Assembly (NCBI GenBank): GCA_963204965.1
Contig: CAUJKA010000201.1
Coordinates: forward strand, 39,068 to 103,067
From: Planctomycetota bacterium
Lineage (GTDB): Bacteria > Planctomycetota > Planctomycetia > Pirellulales > Pirellulaceae
Direction of reading: 5' to 3'
DNA length: 64,000 nucleotides
Made by a program: the position numbers and the translations under genes. Numbering within the stretch: the first letter of the stretch is position 1; every line of letters begins with the position of its first letter. Below, in pieces: positions 19,611 through 27,712 of the stretch. The notes beneath the pieces are model-generated. The model searched no databases and was not told the origin of the DNA. It was given only the letters and a program-made list of their open reading frames with translations.

Positions 19611-21068
19611 ATGTCGATACTTCAAGCTGCTAGCATCGCCAGCGGTTTGATCAACCAGCAGCAGTTGGAATACTGCCTGCGCGTCGCCAAACATCGACAC
19701 AACCAGCAGGGTGTGGCCGTGGATTCCCCCATTTCCGACCGTATGTTGGCGGACATTTTGATCGAGCAAGAGGTCGTAACGCCCTACCAAGCCGACCAAT
19801 TGTTGGCCGGTCGGACGAAGTTGAGCTTGGGGCCATACATCGTTACCGATTGGATCGGACAAGGCGGCATGGGCCAAGTTTTCAAAGCGGTCCACGAAGT
19901 GATGGGCCGGGTTTGTGCGGTGAAGGTTTTGCCCCTGGCTCGAGCGACTCAAATGTCTCGCCAGAATTTTCTCCGCGAAATTCGCATGCAAGCGTCTCTA
20001 GACTGTCCATACTTGGTTCGAGCTTTCGACGCGGGCCAGGATGGTAATGTTCACTACTTGGTGACCGAGTTTATTCCCGGAATGGACTTGAGGCGGCTGG
20101 TCAAGAGTCGTGGAGCTCTTCCCGTTCCGCAAGCCGCGAAGATCATCATGCAAGCCGCGCTGGGCTTGGACTACGCACACGCCAAAGGTTTGGTCCATCG
20201 CGACGTTAAGCCTGGCAACATTCTGGTAACACCCGAAGGCGACGCCAAAGTCTCCGATGTTGGATTAGCTGGATTTGCAAACGACTTGATGAACGATCCC
20301 CGCGCCGGAAAGATCGTGGGAACGACGGACTACCTTTCGCCTGAACAGATTCGAACGCCTTTGGATATTCGGCCCGCCTCGGACATCTATTCGTTGGGTT
20401 GCACTTTGTACTACGCGCTGTGCGGAAAAGTGCCCTTCCCTGGTGGCGACACGAAATCAAAACTTCGACGACACCTAGAGGAGACGCCCTGGCATCCTCG
20501 CAAGTTTGCCCCTGATGTCCCCGAAGACTTTGTCGACATCATCGCTGACATGATGGAGAAGGATGCTTCGAAGCGCATCGCCAGCGCGGCTCAAGTAGCT
20601 GCCAGACTGGAACCGTGGGTTAGCGACGATCAGAATGTTGGTTCCGTTGGACTTTCACGATCGCCGTGGATGGCACCTCCGCCACCATCGCACGATGAAA
20701 GTGATAGCGAAGTCTTCGATCGAGCCAATCTGTCTTCAGAGTATCAAGGTTCTACTGATGGATCGGTGGTCGACACACTGGCTCATGCGCCGCCAGTACC
20801 AGGTAATAGCGAGATGTTCGCAGAAAGTCCCGGACTAGGACTCACACCTGATTCGCGTGCAAGTTCACTATCGAGCGCGCTATCAAGCTCCATGTCAGGC
20901 ACCCTCTCAAGTTCATCGTCCAGCGGTAGTACAGCGCCGCCTACAACTCCCACTACAACAGGTAATGGGTCAAGTACAGCAATGGTCATTGCCGTAACAG
21001 TGGCTATCGTTGTCCCCCCTGCCCTGCTCCTCGGAGCTATACTCGGATTCATCATCGCTTCAAGGTAA
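19611..21068 (+). CDS. Serine/threonine protein kinase with C-terminal membrane anchor
   Basis: A 485-residue Hanks-type kinase. An N-terminal helical region (1-70) typical of planctomycete kinases precedes the catalytic domain (about 76-335): glycine loop GQGGMGQV (83-90), Lys105, HRDVKPGN (196-203) and the metal-binding triad in the form DVG (216-218) rather than DFG, then DYLSPEQ. The Asp of the triad is retained, so activity is expected. A Ser/Pro/Thr-rich linker (about 345-455) leads to one transmembrane helix at 457-482 with only a few residues after it. First gene of a unit with the next two: gaps are five bases and then a four-base overlap. Confidence 0.92.
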   Translation: MSILQAASIASGLINQQQLEYCLRVAKHRHNQQGVAVDSPISDRMLADILIEQEVVTPYQADQLLAGRTKLSLGPYIVTDWIGQGGMGQVFKAVHEVMGRVCAVKVLPLARATQMSRQNFLREIRMQASLDCPYLVRAFDAGQDGNVHYLVTEFIPGMDLRRLVKSRGALPVPQAAKIIMQAALGLDYAHAKGLVHRDVKPGNILVTPEGDAKVSDVGLAGFANDLMNDPRAGKIVGTTDYLSPEQIRTPLDIRPASDIYSLGCTLYYALCGKVPFPGGDTKSKLRRHLEETPWHPRKFAPDVPEDFVDIIADMMEKDASKRIASAAQVAARLEPWVSDDQNVGSVGLSRSPWMAPPPPSHDESDSEVFDRANLSSEYQGSTDGSVVDTLAHAPPVPGNSEMFAESPGLGLTPDSRASSLSSALSSSMSGTLSSSSSSGSTAPPTTPTTTGNGSSTAMVIAVTVAIVVPPALLLGAILGFIIASR

Positions 21069-21073
21069 CGCCT

Positions 21074-21520
21074 GTGACGACCTTTCACTTCCATCTTCAC
21101 GCTAGTCCTGGATCAACGTCCCTTTCGGATAATGGCTTTCTATCTTTGCCCTCGATTCAATTCAACGGTCACGATGTCGCGGCGTGGAACTTCGCACACA
21201 TCGAGCAATATTCGATGCAGGTGAGCTTTGAAGAGGTCGAGCAGTCGATGTCGCAACTGCCACGAATGTTCTTCGAAATGGACGGATCGTTTGTTTGGCG
21301 AGGCCAGTACAGCAGCGAGCAAGAGCAGAACTGGCAAGTCGACGGTATGGTATACGACGTAGCTGGGCGAGTCTCGCGAGTGGAGCTCAAAGGGGACTGC
21401 CACTTGGAGCAATTTCAAGAGTTGGTTGATCGACTTCAGCCGGCCGAGTCATTGGTGGCTTACTTGATCGATCAAAGTTGCTTTGTTCGCGTCGTCGATC
21501 TTATGCGAGCTTGGCAATGA
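21074..21520 (+). CDS. Hypothetical protein in kinase operon
   Basis: A 148-residue soluble protein of unknown function with a GTG start five bases after the kinase stop. Predicted alpha/beta, with patterns FFEMDGSFVWRG and QVDGMVYDVAGRV. Its last codons overlap the ATG of the methyltransferase (ATGA at 21517-21520), so translation is coupled. No family recognised; conservation of operon position would suggest a link to kinase signalling. Confidence 0.7.
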   Translation: MTTFHFHLHASPGSTSLSDNGFLSLPSIQFNGHDVAAWNFAHIEQYSMQVSFEEVEQSMSQLPRMFFEMDGSFVWRGQYSSEQEQNWQVDGMVYDVAGRVSRVELKGDCHLEQFQELVDRLQPAESLVAYLIDQSCFVRVVDLMRAWQ

Positions 21521-22341
21521 CCAGCGACTCGAATCACCCGCAACGTCTGGACTCCATGCAACACAACCGCGCGGCCTGGGATCGCATGGTCGATGCCGAT
21601 CATGCACTGACGCGACCAGCCACCGACGAAGAGCTCACCAAGCCGCTGGCGATCGTTGATGGCGTTGGATGGTTAGGCGGTTCGATCGCAGGTTGGAACG
21701 TTTTGTGCTTGGCCGCTGGCGGTGGTCGGCATGGCCCGTTATATGCCGCTGCGGGTGGAAATGTGACGGTGGTCGACATTAGTCCCGCCGCTTTGGCTCG
21801 TGATCGCCAAATGGCTAAGCTCAAGAATCTACAACTGCGAACGGTTGAGACTTCGATGGATGATCTTTCGATGTTTGGTAGCGGCCAGTTTGACTTGGTG
21901 ATTCATCCGGTGAGCACCTGTTATCTAGCCACGCTCGAAAAGCTCTTTCCTGAAATCGCTCGAGTTACACGGCCAGGCGGGTTGTACATCAGCCAGCACA
22001 AACAACCGATAAACCTACAAGCCTCGCTGGACACGCACGTTGGGCAGTATGTCATTCAACATGCCTATTACGATCCTTCTCCAGTTCCGCCGGCGCGAGA
22101 GAAAAGCTTGCTGCGAGAACCAGGGACTCGCGAGTTTGTCCACAGCTTAGCTACGATCTTGGGCGGCATTTGTCGAAGCGGCTTTGTGATCGAAGACATG
22201 ACCGAGCCATTTCACGGCGATGCTAAGACCCCGCCCGGCAGCTTCGGACACCGCTGCCATTTCATCGCGCCCTACATACGATTGAAGGCGCGTCGCGTGG
22301 GCTCGCCCAACATCAACTCGATGCTTGTGGGACTTGATTGA
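21517..22341 (+). CDS. Class I SAM-dependent methyltransferase
   Basis: A 274-residue Rossmann methyltransferase. Motif I is LCLAAGGGRHGPLYAA, followed by the acidic VVDISPAALARD (motif II) and DLVIHPVSTCYL (motif IV) and the late RVTRPGGLYISQHK. The start at 21517 overlaps the preceding stop by four bases. Small-molecule methyltransferases share this arrangement; the substrate is not evident. The last gene of the kinase unit; a long inverted repeat follows 15 bases after the stop and may act as terminator. Confidence 0.82.
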   Translation: MTSDSNHPQRLDSMQHNRAAWDRMVDADHALTRPATDEELTKPLAIVDGVGWLGGSIAGWNVLCLAAGGGRHGPLYAAAGGNVTVVDISPAALARDRQMAKLKNLQLRTVETSMDDLSMFGSGQFDLVIHPVSTCYLATLEKLFPEIARVTRPGGLYISQHKQPINLQASLDTHVGQYVIQHAYYDPSPVPPAREKSLLREPGTREFVHSLATILGGICRSGFVIEDMTEPFHGDAKTPPGSFGHRCHFIAPYIRLKARRVGSPNINSMLVGLD

Positions 22342-22356
22342 GCCTCGGTGTTTGTA

Positions 22357-22439
22357 AATTGTTTAACGGCAAGCCGTAGGCGACTGCTTTCCTACTCTGC
22401 AATGGCGAACAGTCGCCTTCGGCTTGCCGTTAAACAATT
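22357..22439. repeat. Long inverted repeat made of two opposed copies of a dispersed element
   Basis: Two 30-base arms (22357-22386 and 22410-22439) match at 29 of 30 positions in inverted orientation around a 23-base loop. The arm contains TTTAACGGCAAGCCG and GGCGACTG. Solo copies of the same arm lie at 40991-41024 and 42296-42324. It sits between convergent genes, so as RNA it would form a long hairpin that could stop transcription from either side. Confidence 0.9.
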
Positions 22440-22474
22440 CTTCGCTCGCGTTTTTTACTTCAACTAAGAGCATC

Positions 22475-25324
22475 TCACTGGTCGTTGTAGACCAGCGTGC
22501 CTTCTTCTTTGACCACTGCTACAGGCCAGTTGGCGCTGGTTAGCTGAGCTCGGACGACTTGATTGCCGGCTCGATTGTGTTGAACTTGGAAGCGGAACGT
22601 CTTCACGTCGCGACTGCGCATTTCTCCAACGGCTGCGAAGGTCAATCTTCCAGGCTCATCGCGATGATCGACCGGAGCGTCAACCTTCAAGAGCTTTGCG
22701 CCTTCAGGTAGCTGAATTTGCAACTGTACATTTTTGTCGGATTGATTGCCAACGTTGGAAACTTGAACCGCATAGGTTGTGGTTGCACCAACTTCGACCG
22801 TGCCGTTGTCCTGACCAATCGTAAAGGCAAGTTCTGACAAACCTTCTACTACGACTTGGCCCTTGGCTTCAGCAGAGATACCTAAGTCGCCTGTAGCGCT
22901 AATTCGAATTCCTTGCGGTCCCAGTTCAACAGGCAGAACGGATACGGCGAACGAAGCTTTCGCTCCAGCATTCAATTCGGCAAGCCCGAGTGTCACCGAA
23001 TGCGTTTCGGGATGATAGGTTGCTTGAGCTATGTCTGCGGAGACAAACTTTAGTCCCACAGGTAGATGCACATCAAAGAACAAGTTCTGCGCCATGGCAG
23101 TACCCGTGTTATTGATGACAACTTGATAAGTCGCTTGTCGCTCGAGATACCTTCGGCCTGGTCCAGCAATAGTGGCTTGAAGCTGTGGAGCTCGGACGTC
23201 GACGTTGAATTGATTCTGGGCTTGGATTCCATCTTCGTTAATCGCTCGCAGGGGGCAGACCGACTGACCTGGTTGAATGGCGGCGACGTTAAGCGTTAGA
23301 CGCTGTGATTCACCTGGTCGCAGATCTCCCAGCGCTGCCTGAAGCTCATTCTCGCCGCTTTCGTGTTTGAGCTGAGGTGGAATGTCGGCTTCCAAGCGAA
23401 TGCCGCGAGCCACGCCGGTTCCCGTATTGCGGATGGTGACTGCGATCATCTGGCCTTGTCCGATTACGACTGGGCTAGGCGTTTCTACTTGCAAGTCCAA
23501 CTGTGGAGCGGTTGCCATACTTCGCACCGAAGCCTGGGCGGCAAAATGCACGGAAGCGACACTGCCGACTTCACCTTCAATCTCAGGAATGATCTGGAGG
23601 TTGATTGTCTTTTCATCACCAGGGCCCATTTCACCGAGCTTCCAGACCAAAAGTCCATCAGCGGTTGGGTTCACGTTGGGACTGGCTTCTGCAAAACGAG
23701 CTCCGCGTGGAATGCGATCCAGTACGGTAACATCATGCGCGGCTGCATTGCCTGCGTTGCGAACGATGATTGCAAAGCTGGTCTTCTTGCCGACAGTGAT
23801 CTCTTCAGGAGCTCGCTTTTGGATTTGCATGACAGGATTCTGTGAACCATCCAAGAAACGACTACCCGGTTGATTGCTCACCAACGAAGTGCGTGCTCCA
23901 GTCGCTGATCCATCGAAATCAGAACCCATCGAACCATTGCTCGTCGCAGTCATCCGATTTGATTCTAAGGAACGTGGACCGCTGCTTGGGCCAAAACCGC
24001 CGAGCGAACCTTGTTGAGCGGTGCCCTGTTGCGCTGCGCCCTGCTGCCCCATGCCTTGTTGCGCTGCACCTTGCTGAACAAAACCTTGTTTAGCGACGGT
24101 GCCATTCACTCCACCACCCGATGCTCCACCTAGCGAAGGTGTGTCCGAGAAGCTGCGATTGGCTGAATAGTTTTCCTGTGGCGGTAAGTTGCCTCCAGGT
24201 AACGCAGCAGGGGCGCTCGGTAGAGCCGTCATCGCCGCGAGTCCAGCACTGCCAAGATTGTCGTAGCCGGGCTGAGAATTGAATTGCGAGTTGGGCAACG
24301 AGTTAGTCTGAGCTGAAGACTGCGTTGCGGTCGGTGCATTACCTGAAGACCCATTATTGAAGCCCGCGTTACTAAATCCAGGGTTGCTTGCGTTGATGTT
24401 CGGCGCAGAGGCTGCGTTGTTGGGGAACTGCGTCGGCACCATGGCACCGCGTTGTGTGTCCGACATCGAAGCTGTTGCACTATTTGCCGGCGGCCAACTA
24501 GCATTTCCGTAAGCTGGCGCTGCGTTGTTGCCCGATGTCGATGGTGGTGGAGCCGATGGGATGCCAAGTCGAGCTACACCAGGTTGACTATGCGAAGCTG
24601 TTGGATTGTTGTTGGGAGTTGTATTGCCAGTTGGTTGAGTTCCCGGCAATCCGCTGCCGGATAATGCATTGCTCGGTAGTGTCCCTGTGCTTGGTGTCCC
24701 TGTGCTGGGACTGGAATCGCTCAATCGGGCACTAGCTTGAGGCGGTGTATTTGGCAGTGTATTCGGTAGCGAGTTAGCCTGAGGATTCGAGTTGCCGAGC
24801 AGAGCCGGTGCTGCGCTGCCTGGATTGTTTAGCGTTGAAGGTGGTGTTCCGGTTCCAGTGCTTGGCGGAGTCAAACCGCCTAGGCTTGGAAAACCATCGC
24901 TCATGGACGCTGGTAGAGGTTGAAGTGCTGGCACAGATGCATTGTCGGTACGCGGGGCAGCGACCTTATCTTGTGCAAAGGTGCTTTCACCCGAAGCTGT
25001 GACTACAGACGGACCAAATAGGTTTGCCGCTGCACTGGCTAAGTCGTTCGGTTCTTGAACATCTTCGGTTTCGCGAAGGGGATTTTCGTAGGCGGTGAGC
25101 GTCGCTTCTAGTGGACTGTCATTGTTGCCACGGATGACGGCCGAGTCGCTGGGCCAATTGTCGACTGCCAAAGGCATAGGCGGCTCCGACGGCGCACGCT
25201 GCATCGATATGCTCTCTTCGACCTGCGAAGTCTTCCTCGCGTCGTGTTGAGCCAGAAGGATTGCAAAAGCAGACATCACCAATACAGCAGTGGTGGTGGC
25301 CAGTCGCGTCGTAGTCTTTTTCAT
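22475..25324 (-). CDS. DUF11 / CARDB-type repeat envelope protein
   Basis: A 949-residue exported protein. Signal peptide at 1-25, then about 480 residues of low-complexity Pro/Ser/Asn/Gly/Gln sequence, including a short tandem repeat of the kind QQGAAQQG (DNA near 24010-24090). The C-terminal half holds four to five beta-sandwich DUF11-like modules, recognisable by the recurring NxGxAxAxxVxVxDxxPxGxxF pattern, for example IIVRNAGNAAAHDVTVLDRI. DUF11 proteins are extracellular or wall-associated with adhesive or structural roles. Typical for planctomycetes. It is followed by the inverted repeat; there is about 240 bases of AT-richer leader upstream. Confidence 0.82.
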   Translation of the reverse strand: MKKTTTRLATTTAVLVMSAFAILLAQHDARKTSQVEESISMQRAPSEPPMPLAVDNWPSDSAVIRGNNDSPLEATLTAYENPLRETEDVQEPNDLASAAANLFGPSVVTASGESTFAQDKVAAPRTDNASVPALQPLPASMSDGFPSLGGLTPPSTGTGTPPSTLNNPGSAAPALLGNSNPQANSLPNTLPNTPPQASARLSDSSPSTGTPSTGTLPSNALSGSGLPGTQPTGNTTPNNNPTASHSQPGVARLGIPSAPPPSTSGNNAAPAYGNASWPPANSATASMSDTQRGAMVPTQFPNNAASAPNINASNPGFSNAGFNNGSSGNAPTATQSSAQTNSLPNSQFNSQPGYDNLGSAGLAAMTALPSAPAALPGGNLPPQENYSANRSFSDTPSLGGASGGGVNGTVAKQGFVQQGAAQQGMGQQGAAQQGTAQQGSLGGFGPSSGPRSLESNRMTATSNGSMGSDFDGSATGARTSLVSNQPGSRFLDGSQNPVMQIQKRAPEEITVGKKTSFAIIVRNAGNAAAHDVTVLDRIPRGARFAEASPNVNPTADGLLVWKLGEMGPGDEKTINLQIIPEIEGEVGSVASVHFAAQASVRSMATAPQLDLQVETPSPVVIGQGQMIAVTIRNTGTGVARGIRLEADIPPQLKHESGENELQAALGDLRPGESQRLTLNVAAIQPGQSVCPLRAINEDGIQAQNQFNVDVRAPQLQATIAGPGRRYLERQATYQVVINNTGTAMAQNLFFDVHLPVGLKFVSADIAQATYHPETHSVTLGLAELNAGAKASFAVSVLPVELGPQGIRISATGDLGISAEAKGQVVVEGLSELAFTIGQDNGTVEVGATTTYAVQVSNVGNQSDKNVQLQIQLPEGAKLLKVDAPVDHRDEPGRLTFAAVGEMRSRDVKTFRFQVQHNRAGNQVVRAQLTSANWPVAVVKEEGTLVYNDQ

Positions 25325-25565
25325 TTGTCGACATCCATGTCGGCAGATTGGTCATTGATGGAAGTAGAGAATCTCTAGATCAGTCGCCGTTGAGAGCCTA
25401 GTAACCCAAAAACACTGCGACCAAAAAATATTTCTCCATCTGCGTTGGTAGCAAATGACGAGACCTACTGGAAGGTCAGTTGCCTCTTTAGACCACGCTA
25501 GAGCCTCACAGAGGCCGTTTCAGATCGAACTCGAGCAGGTTCCTCGCATTGCTTTCCAAACTACC

Positions 25566-26357
25566 TTAGCCTTGAGTAGCTAGCATTGTGCGAGACTGCC
25601 AGCGAATGGCGGCAAAGACAAGCAGCACGGTGAACGATTGCGAAGCCAAAACGCTTAGCGGCCCGACCAGTAGCCATGCCGCTAGTTCGACTGGCCCAAG
25701 CGGAGAAACTCGCACCAACACACCAACGCCCGCGAGTGCCAGCAAAGCAACTACGACTAGCGGCAATCCGACCGGTTGCGAGTCATTCCAAGTCCAATGG
25801 TAAGCCGCCCAACAACAGCCGCACCCGACAACCAGTGTTCCCAGAATGCTAATCAACATGATCGGAGGATTGGTCATGTCGATCAAAGCTCGTGCCAAAC
25901 AGGCAATCAGAGTCGTAGCGATGAAAAAGTCGATCATGGGAACTTGCCACGATCGCGTCGTCAGGTTCATTGGCTCTTTGGAGGCCTTCAGCATTCGACG
26001 ATCCAACCGTCGCGCCAGCCAACCAGTTCCTACCAAAGCGACGGCCACGATTAAACACTCTTGCAATGTTAGATCCGTAATCGACCGAAAGGCCAACATC
26101 AGTATGATTGCGCAACAAGGAACGGCCAGCACATGAAGCTTCGATTCTCGCCCGACCGTGGCCAAGCCAAATCCCGCCAGGAACAAACCGCCCCAGATCA
26201 TGCCAACCACGGAGGGTTGAGCCCACGCGGCGGCCTGGAAACCAAACAATGGTAAGCTACCGAGCACTGACAGCATTACAAGTAGAACTGTCAATACAGG
26301 CCGTCCAGTGGACGAACTTTGTGGGGACAGTTCGTTGAGTTCATTGCTCGAGAGCAT
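25566..26357 (-). CDS. Multi-spanning hypothetical membrane protein
   Basis: A 263-residue integral membrane protein with about eight hydrophobic helices (starting near residues 22, 45, 70, 90, 140, 165, 195 and 225) and a polar N-terminus of 18 residues. No conserved catalytic or transport motif seen, family not recognised. Divergent from the AroE-like gene (26541). Confidence 0.6.
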   Translation of the reverse strand: MLSSNELNELSPQSSSTGRPVLTVLLVMLSVLGSLPLFGFQAAAWAQPSVVGMIWGGLFLAGFGLATVGRESKLHVLAVPCCAIILMLAFRSITDLTLQECLIVAVALVGTGWLARRLDRRMLKASKEPMNLTTRSWQVPMIDFFIATTLIACLARALIDMTNPPIMLISILGTLVVGCGCCWAAYHWTWNDSQPVGLPLVVVALLALAGVGVLVRVSPLGPVELAAWLLVGPLSVLASQSFTVLLVFAAIRWQSRTMLATQG

Positions 26358-26540
26358 AGCGTTGTGACGATATTGAAAGAGTCGGTCTAACTTGCCTCAA
26401 CCAAATTTACACCGTCATTAGTTGCGGCCTTCGTTTTCCGTCATAATCGCTCTGACGTACCGATGAACTGCCTTCCCCCTGTTGGTAGACTCGGCACATT
26501 CGATTCAATCGTACCTACCATTTGATTGGCTAAAGCCATC

Positions 26541-27458
26541 ATGGCAAGCAAAGAGTCGACTACTCAGCCCATCATCTGTTGTCTGGGGCAAAGCGTAGCC
26601 GGTCAGCCCACACAGTTTCTACTCGATCGAGCCTTTGCCGCCCTGCGTTTGCAATGGCAAGCTTTGTCTGTCGAAGTTCGACCCAAGAAACTTGCGCTGG
26701 TTTGTGAAGCGACGATCGAGATGGGATTTCACGGTTTGCGTTTCTATGAAGCAATTGCCTCAATCGCTTGCCCGCATCTAGCTAATCCCTCATCGCTTGA
26801 GAGGTTTGTCGGCTTCAGTAGTTCGGCAATCTCGCAAAAGGATCGTTGGCAAGTTTGGGACAGTTGGGGTTACGGCTGGATCGACCTATTGAAGCAGAAT
26901 CAGGTTGAAGCTCTGTGGCTGCACGGAGACAGTCGGACCACGAGAAGTCTCTTCGCAGCCGTTGCAACGTCGAACATGAAATGGGTTTGGACCGAAGCAC
27001 CAGCATCGCTATTGACTGACGAAGTCGATCTCCCCGATTTTGTACGCGGGCAAGTCGCAGATCGGGCCAGTGCTGACAGCGTTACTCATTCGAAACCCAT
27101 TCACGAGTTACTTGGTTGCAGTCTGCAACCTACTGGCGACAACATAGAAACGCCTGTATCGCGATTGGCCATTGTTACTGAGCAGAACCAACTTCCCGAA
27201 GCCCAACATATCGAAGCCCAACATCCCAAGGCCCAATATCCCGAGGCACTGGCCAATCAGATTGCCTTGATGAATGTTCAGCTACTGACACCAAGCACTT
27301 TGCGATTGTCTGAGTCGCTAGCTGCACTTCGATTCGCTCAGCTAAGTCAAGCTGACGTAGCCGTCGCGGCGGAACTGTATGACTTCCAACGTTGGACCGG
27401 GAAGACAATCGACGTCTCCATACTTCGCGACGCTTATGATGAGTACTGCGACTTCTAA
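26541..27458 (+). CDS. Degenerate shikimate dehydrogenase-like (AroE-like) protein
   Basis: A 305-residue protein. The N-terminal half resembles the AroE substrate-binding domain: CCLGQSVAGQPTQFLLDRAF (compare GxPVxHSxSPxxHNxAF) and then VEVRPKKL with MGFHGLRF where AroE has GFxGxNVT. The catalytic Lys of AroE's NVTxPHK is absent (the position reads FYEAIAS), and the Ser pair of the shikimate pocket is changed to Gln/Pro/Thr. No NADP-binding GxGGxx loop is seen. The C-terminus, ELYDFQRWTGKTIDVSILRD, fits the AroE final helix with the WTG motif. I read it as a non-catalytic AroE paralogue or a decaying gene. Residues near 215-235 contain a 15-base tandem repeat (HIEAQHPKAQYPEA). ATG at 26541; TTG at 26526 possible. 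Confidence 0.55.
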   Translation: MASKESTTQPIICCLGQSVAGQPTQFLLDRAFAALRLQWQALSVEVRPKKLALVCEATIEMGFHGLRFYEAIASIACPHLANPSSLERFVGFSSSAISQKDRWQVWDSWGYGWIDLLKQNQVEALWLHGDSRTTRSLFAAVATSNMKWVWTEAPASLLTDEVDLPDFVRGQVADRASADSVTHSKPIHELLGCSLQPTGDNIETPVSRLAIVTEQNQLPEAQHIEAQHPKAQYPEALANQIALMNVQLLTPSTLRLSESLAALRFAQLSQADVAVAAELYDFQRWTGKTIDVSILRDAYDEYCDF

Positions 27459-27472
27459 CTCTGTCGCCTTTA

Positions 27473-27503
27473 TAGTCGCCTTTCGCTCCCGCGAAAGTAG
27501 CGA
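27473..27503. repeat. Stem-loop repeat, CTTTCGC-TCCC-GCGAAAG
   Basis: A perfect 7-bp stem (27480-27486 with 27491-27497), extended by TCGC/GCGA with a bulged TA on the 3' side. Flanks are TAGTCGC and TAGCGA. A second copy lies at 27597-27626 with a compensating base change in the stem, showing that the fold itself is kept. Confidence 0.85.
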
Positions 27504-27566
27504 TCCGTCACGCTTTTGAGTCGACGATTGGAATTCTTTCAACCAGGGGAAGAGAACAGCCGTGCA

Positions 27567-27626
27567 TACTTTTGCGGAGAGGCTTTGAAGAAATGGTAGT
27601 CGCCTTTTGCTCCGCAAAAGTAGCGA
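27567..27626. repeat. Paired inverted copies of the stem-loop repeat
   Basis: A full copy (27597-27626) has stem CTTTTGC-TCC-GCAAAAG with the same TAGTCGC/TAGCGA flanks. About 30 bases upstream lies a part of the same unit in the opposite orientation: TACTTTTGCGGAG at 27567-27579 is the exact reverse complement of 27610-27622. The arrangement, two palindromes facing each other, resembles REP doublets (REPINs). Located between the AroE-like gene and the SHD1 protein. Confidence 0.8.
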
Positions 27627-27712
27627 GAGTTCGAGGCATTAATAAAGATCTGAACCCCTCCGTGCGTTAGTGCCTCCCTTAGAGAACTTTTGAGCTTCTC
27701 ATAGTGAGTATC

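Noticed and set aside
19611..21068. Kinase might be inactive because DFG reads DVG
   Set aside because: The metal-binding Asp, HRD and Lys105 are all present; the Phe is not essential.
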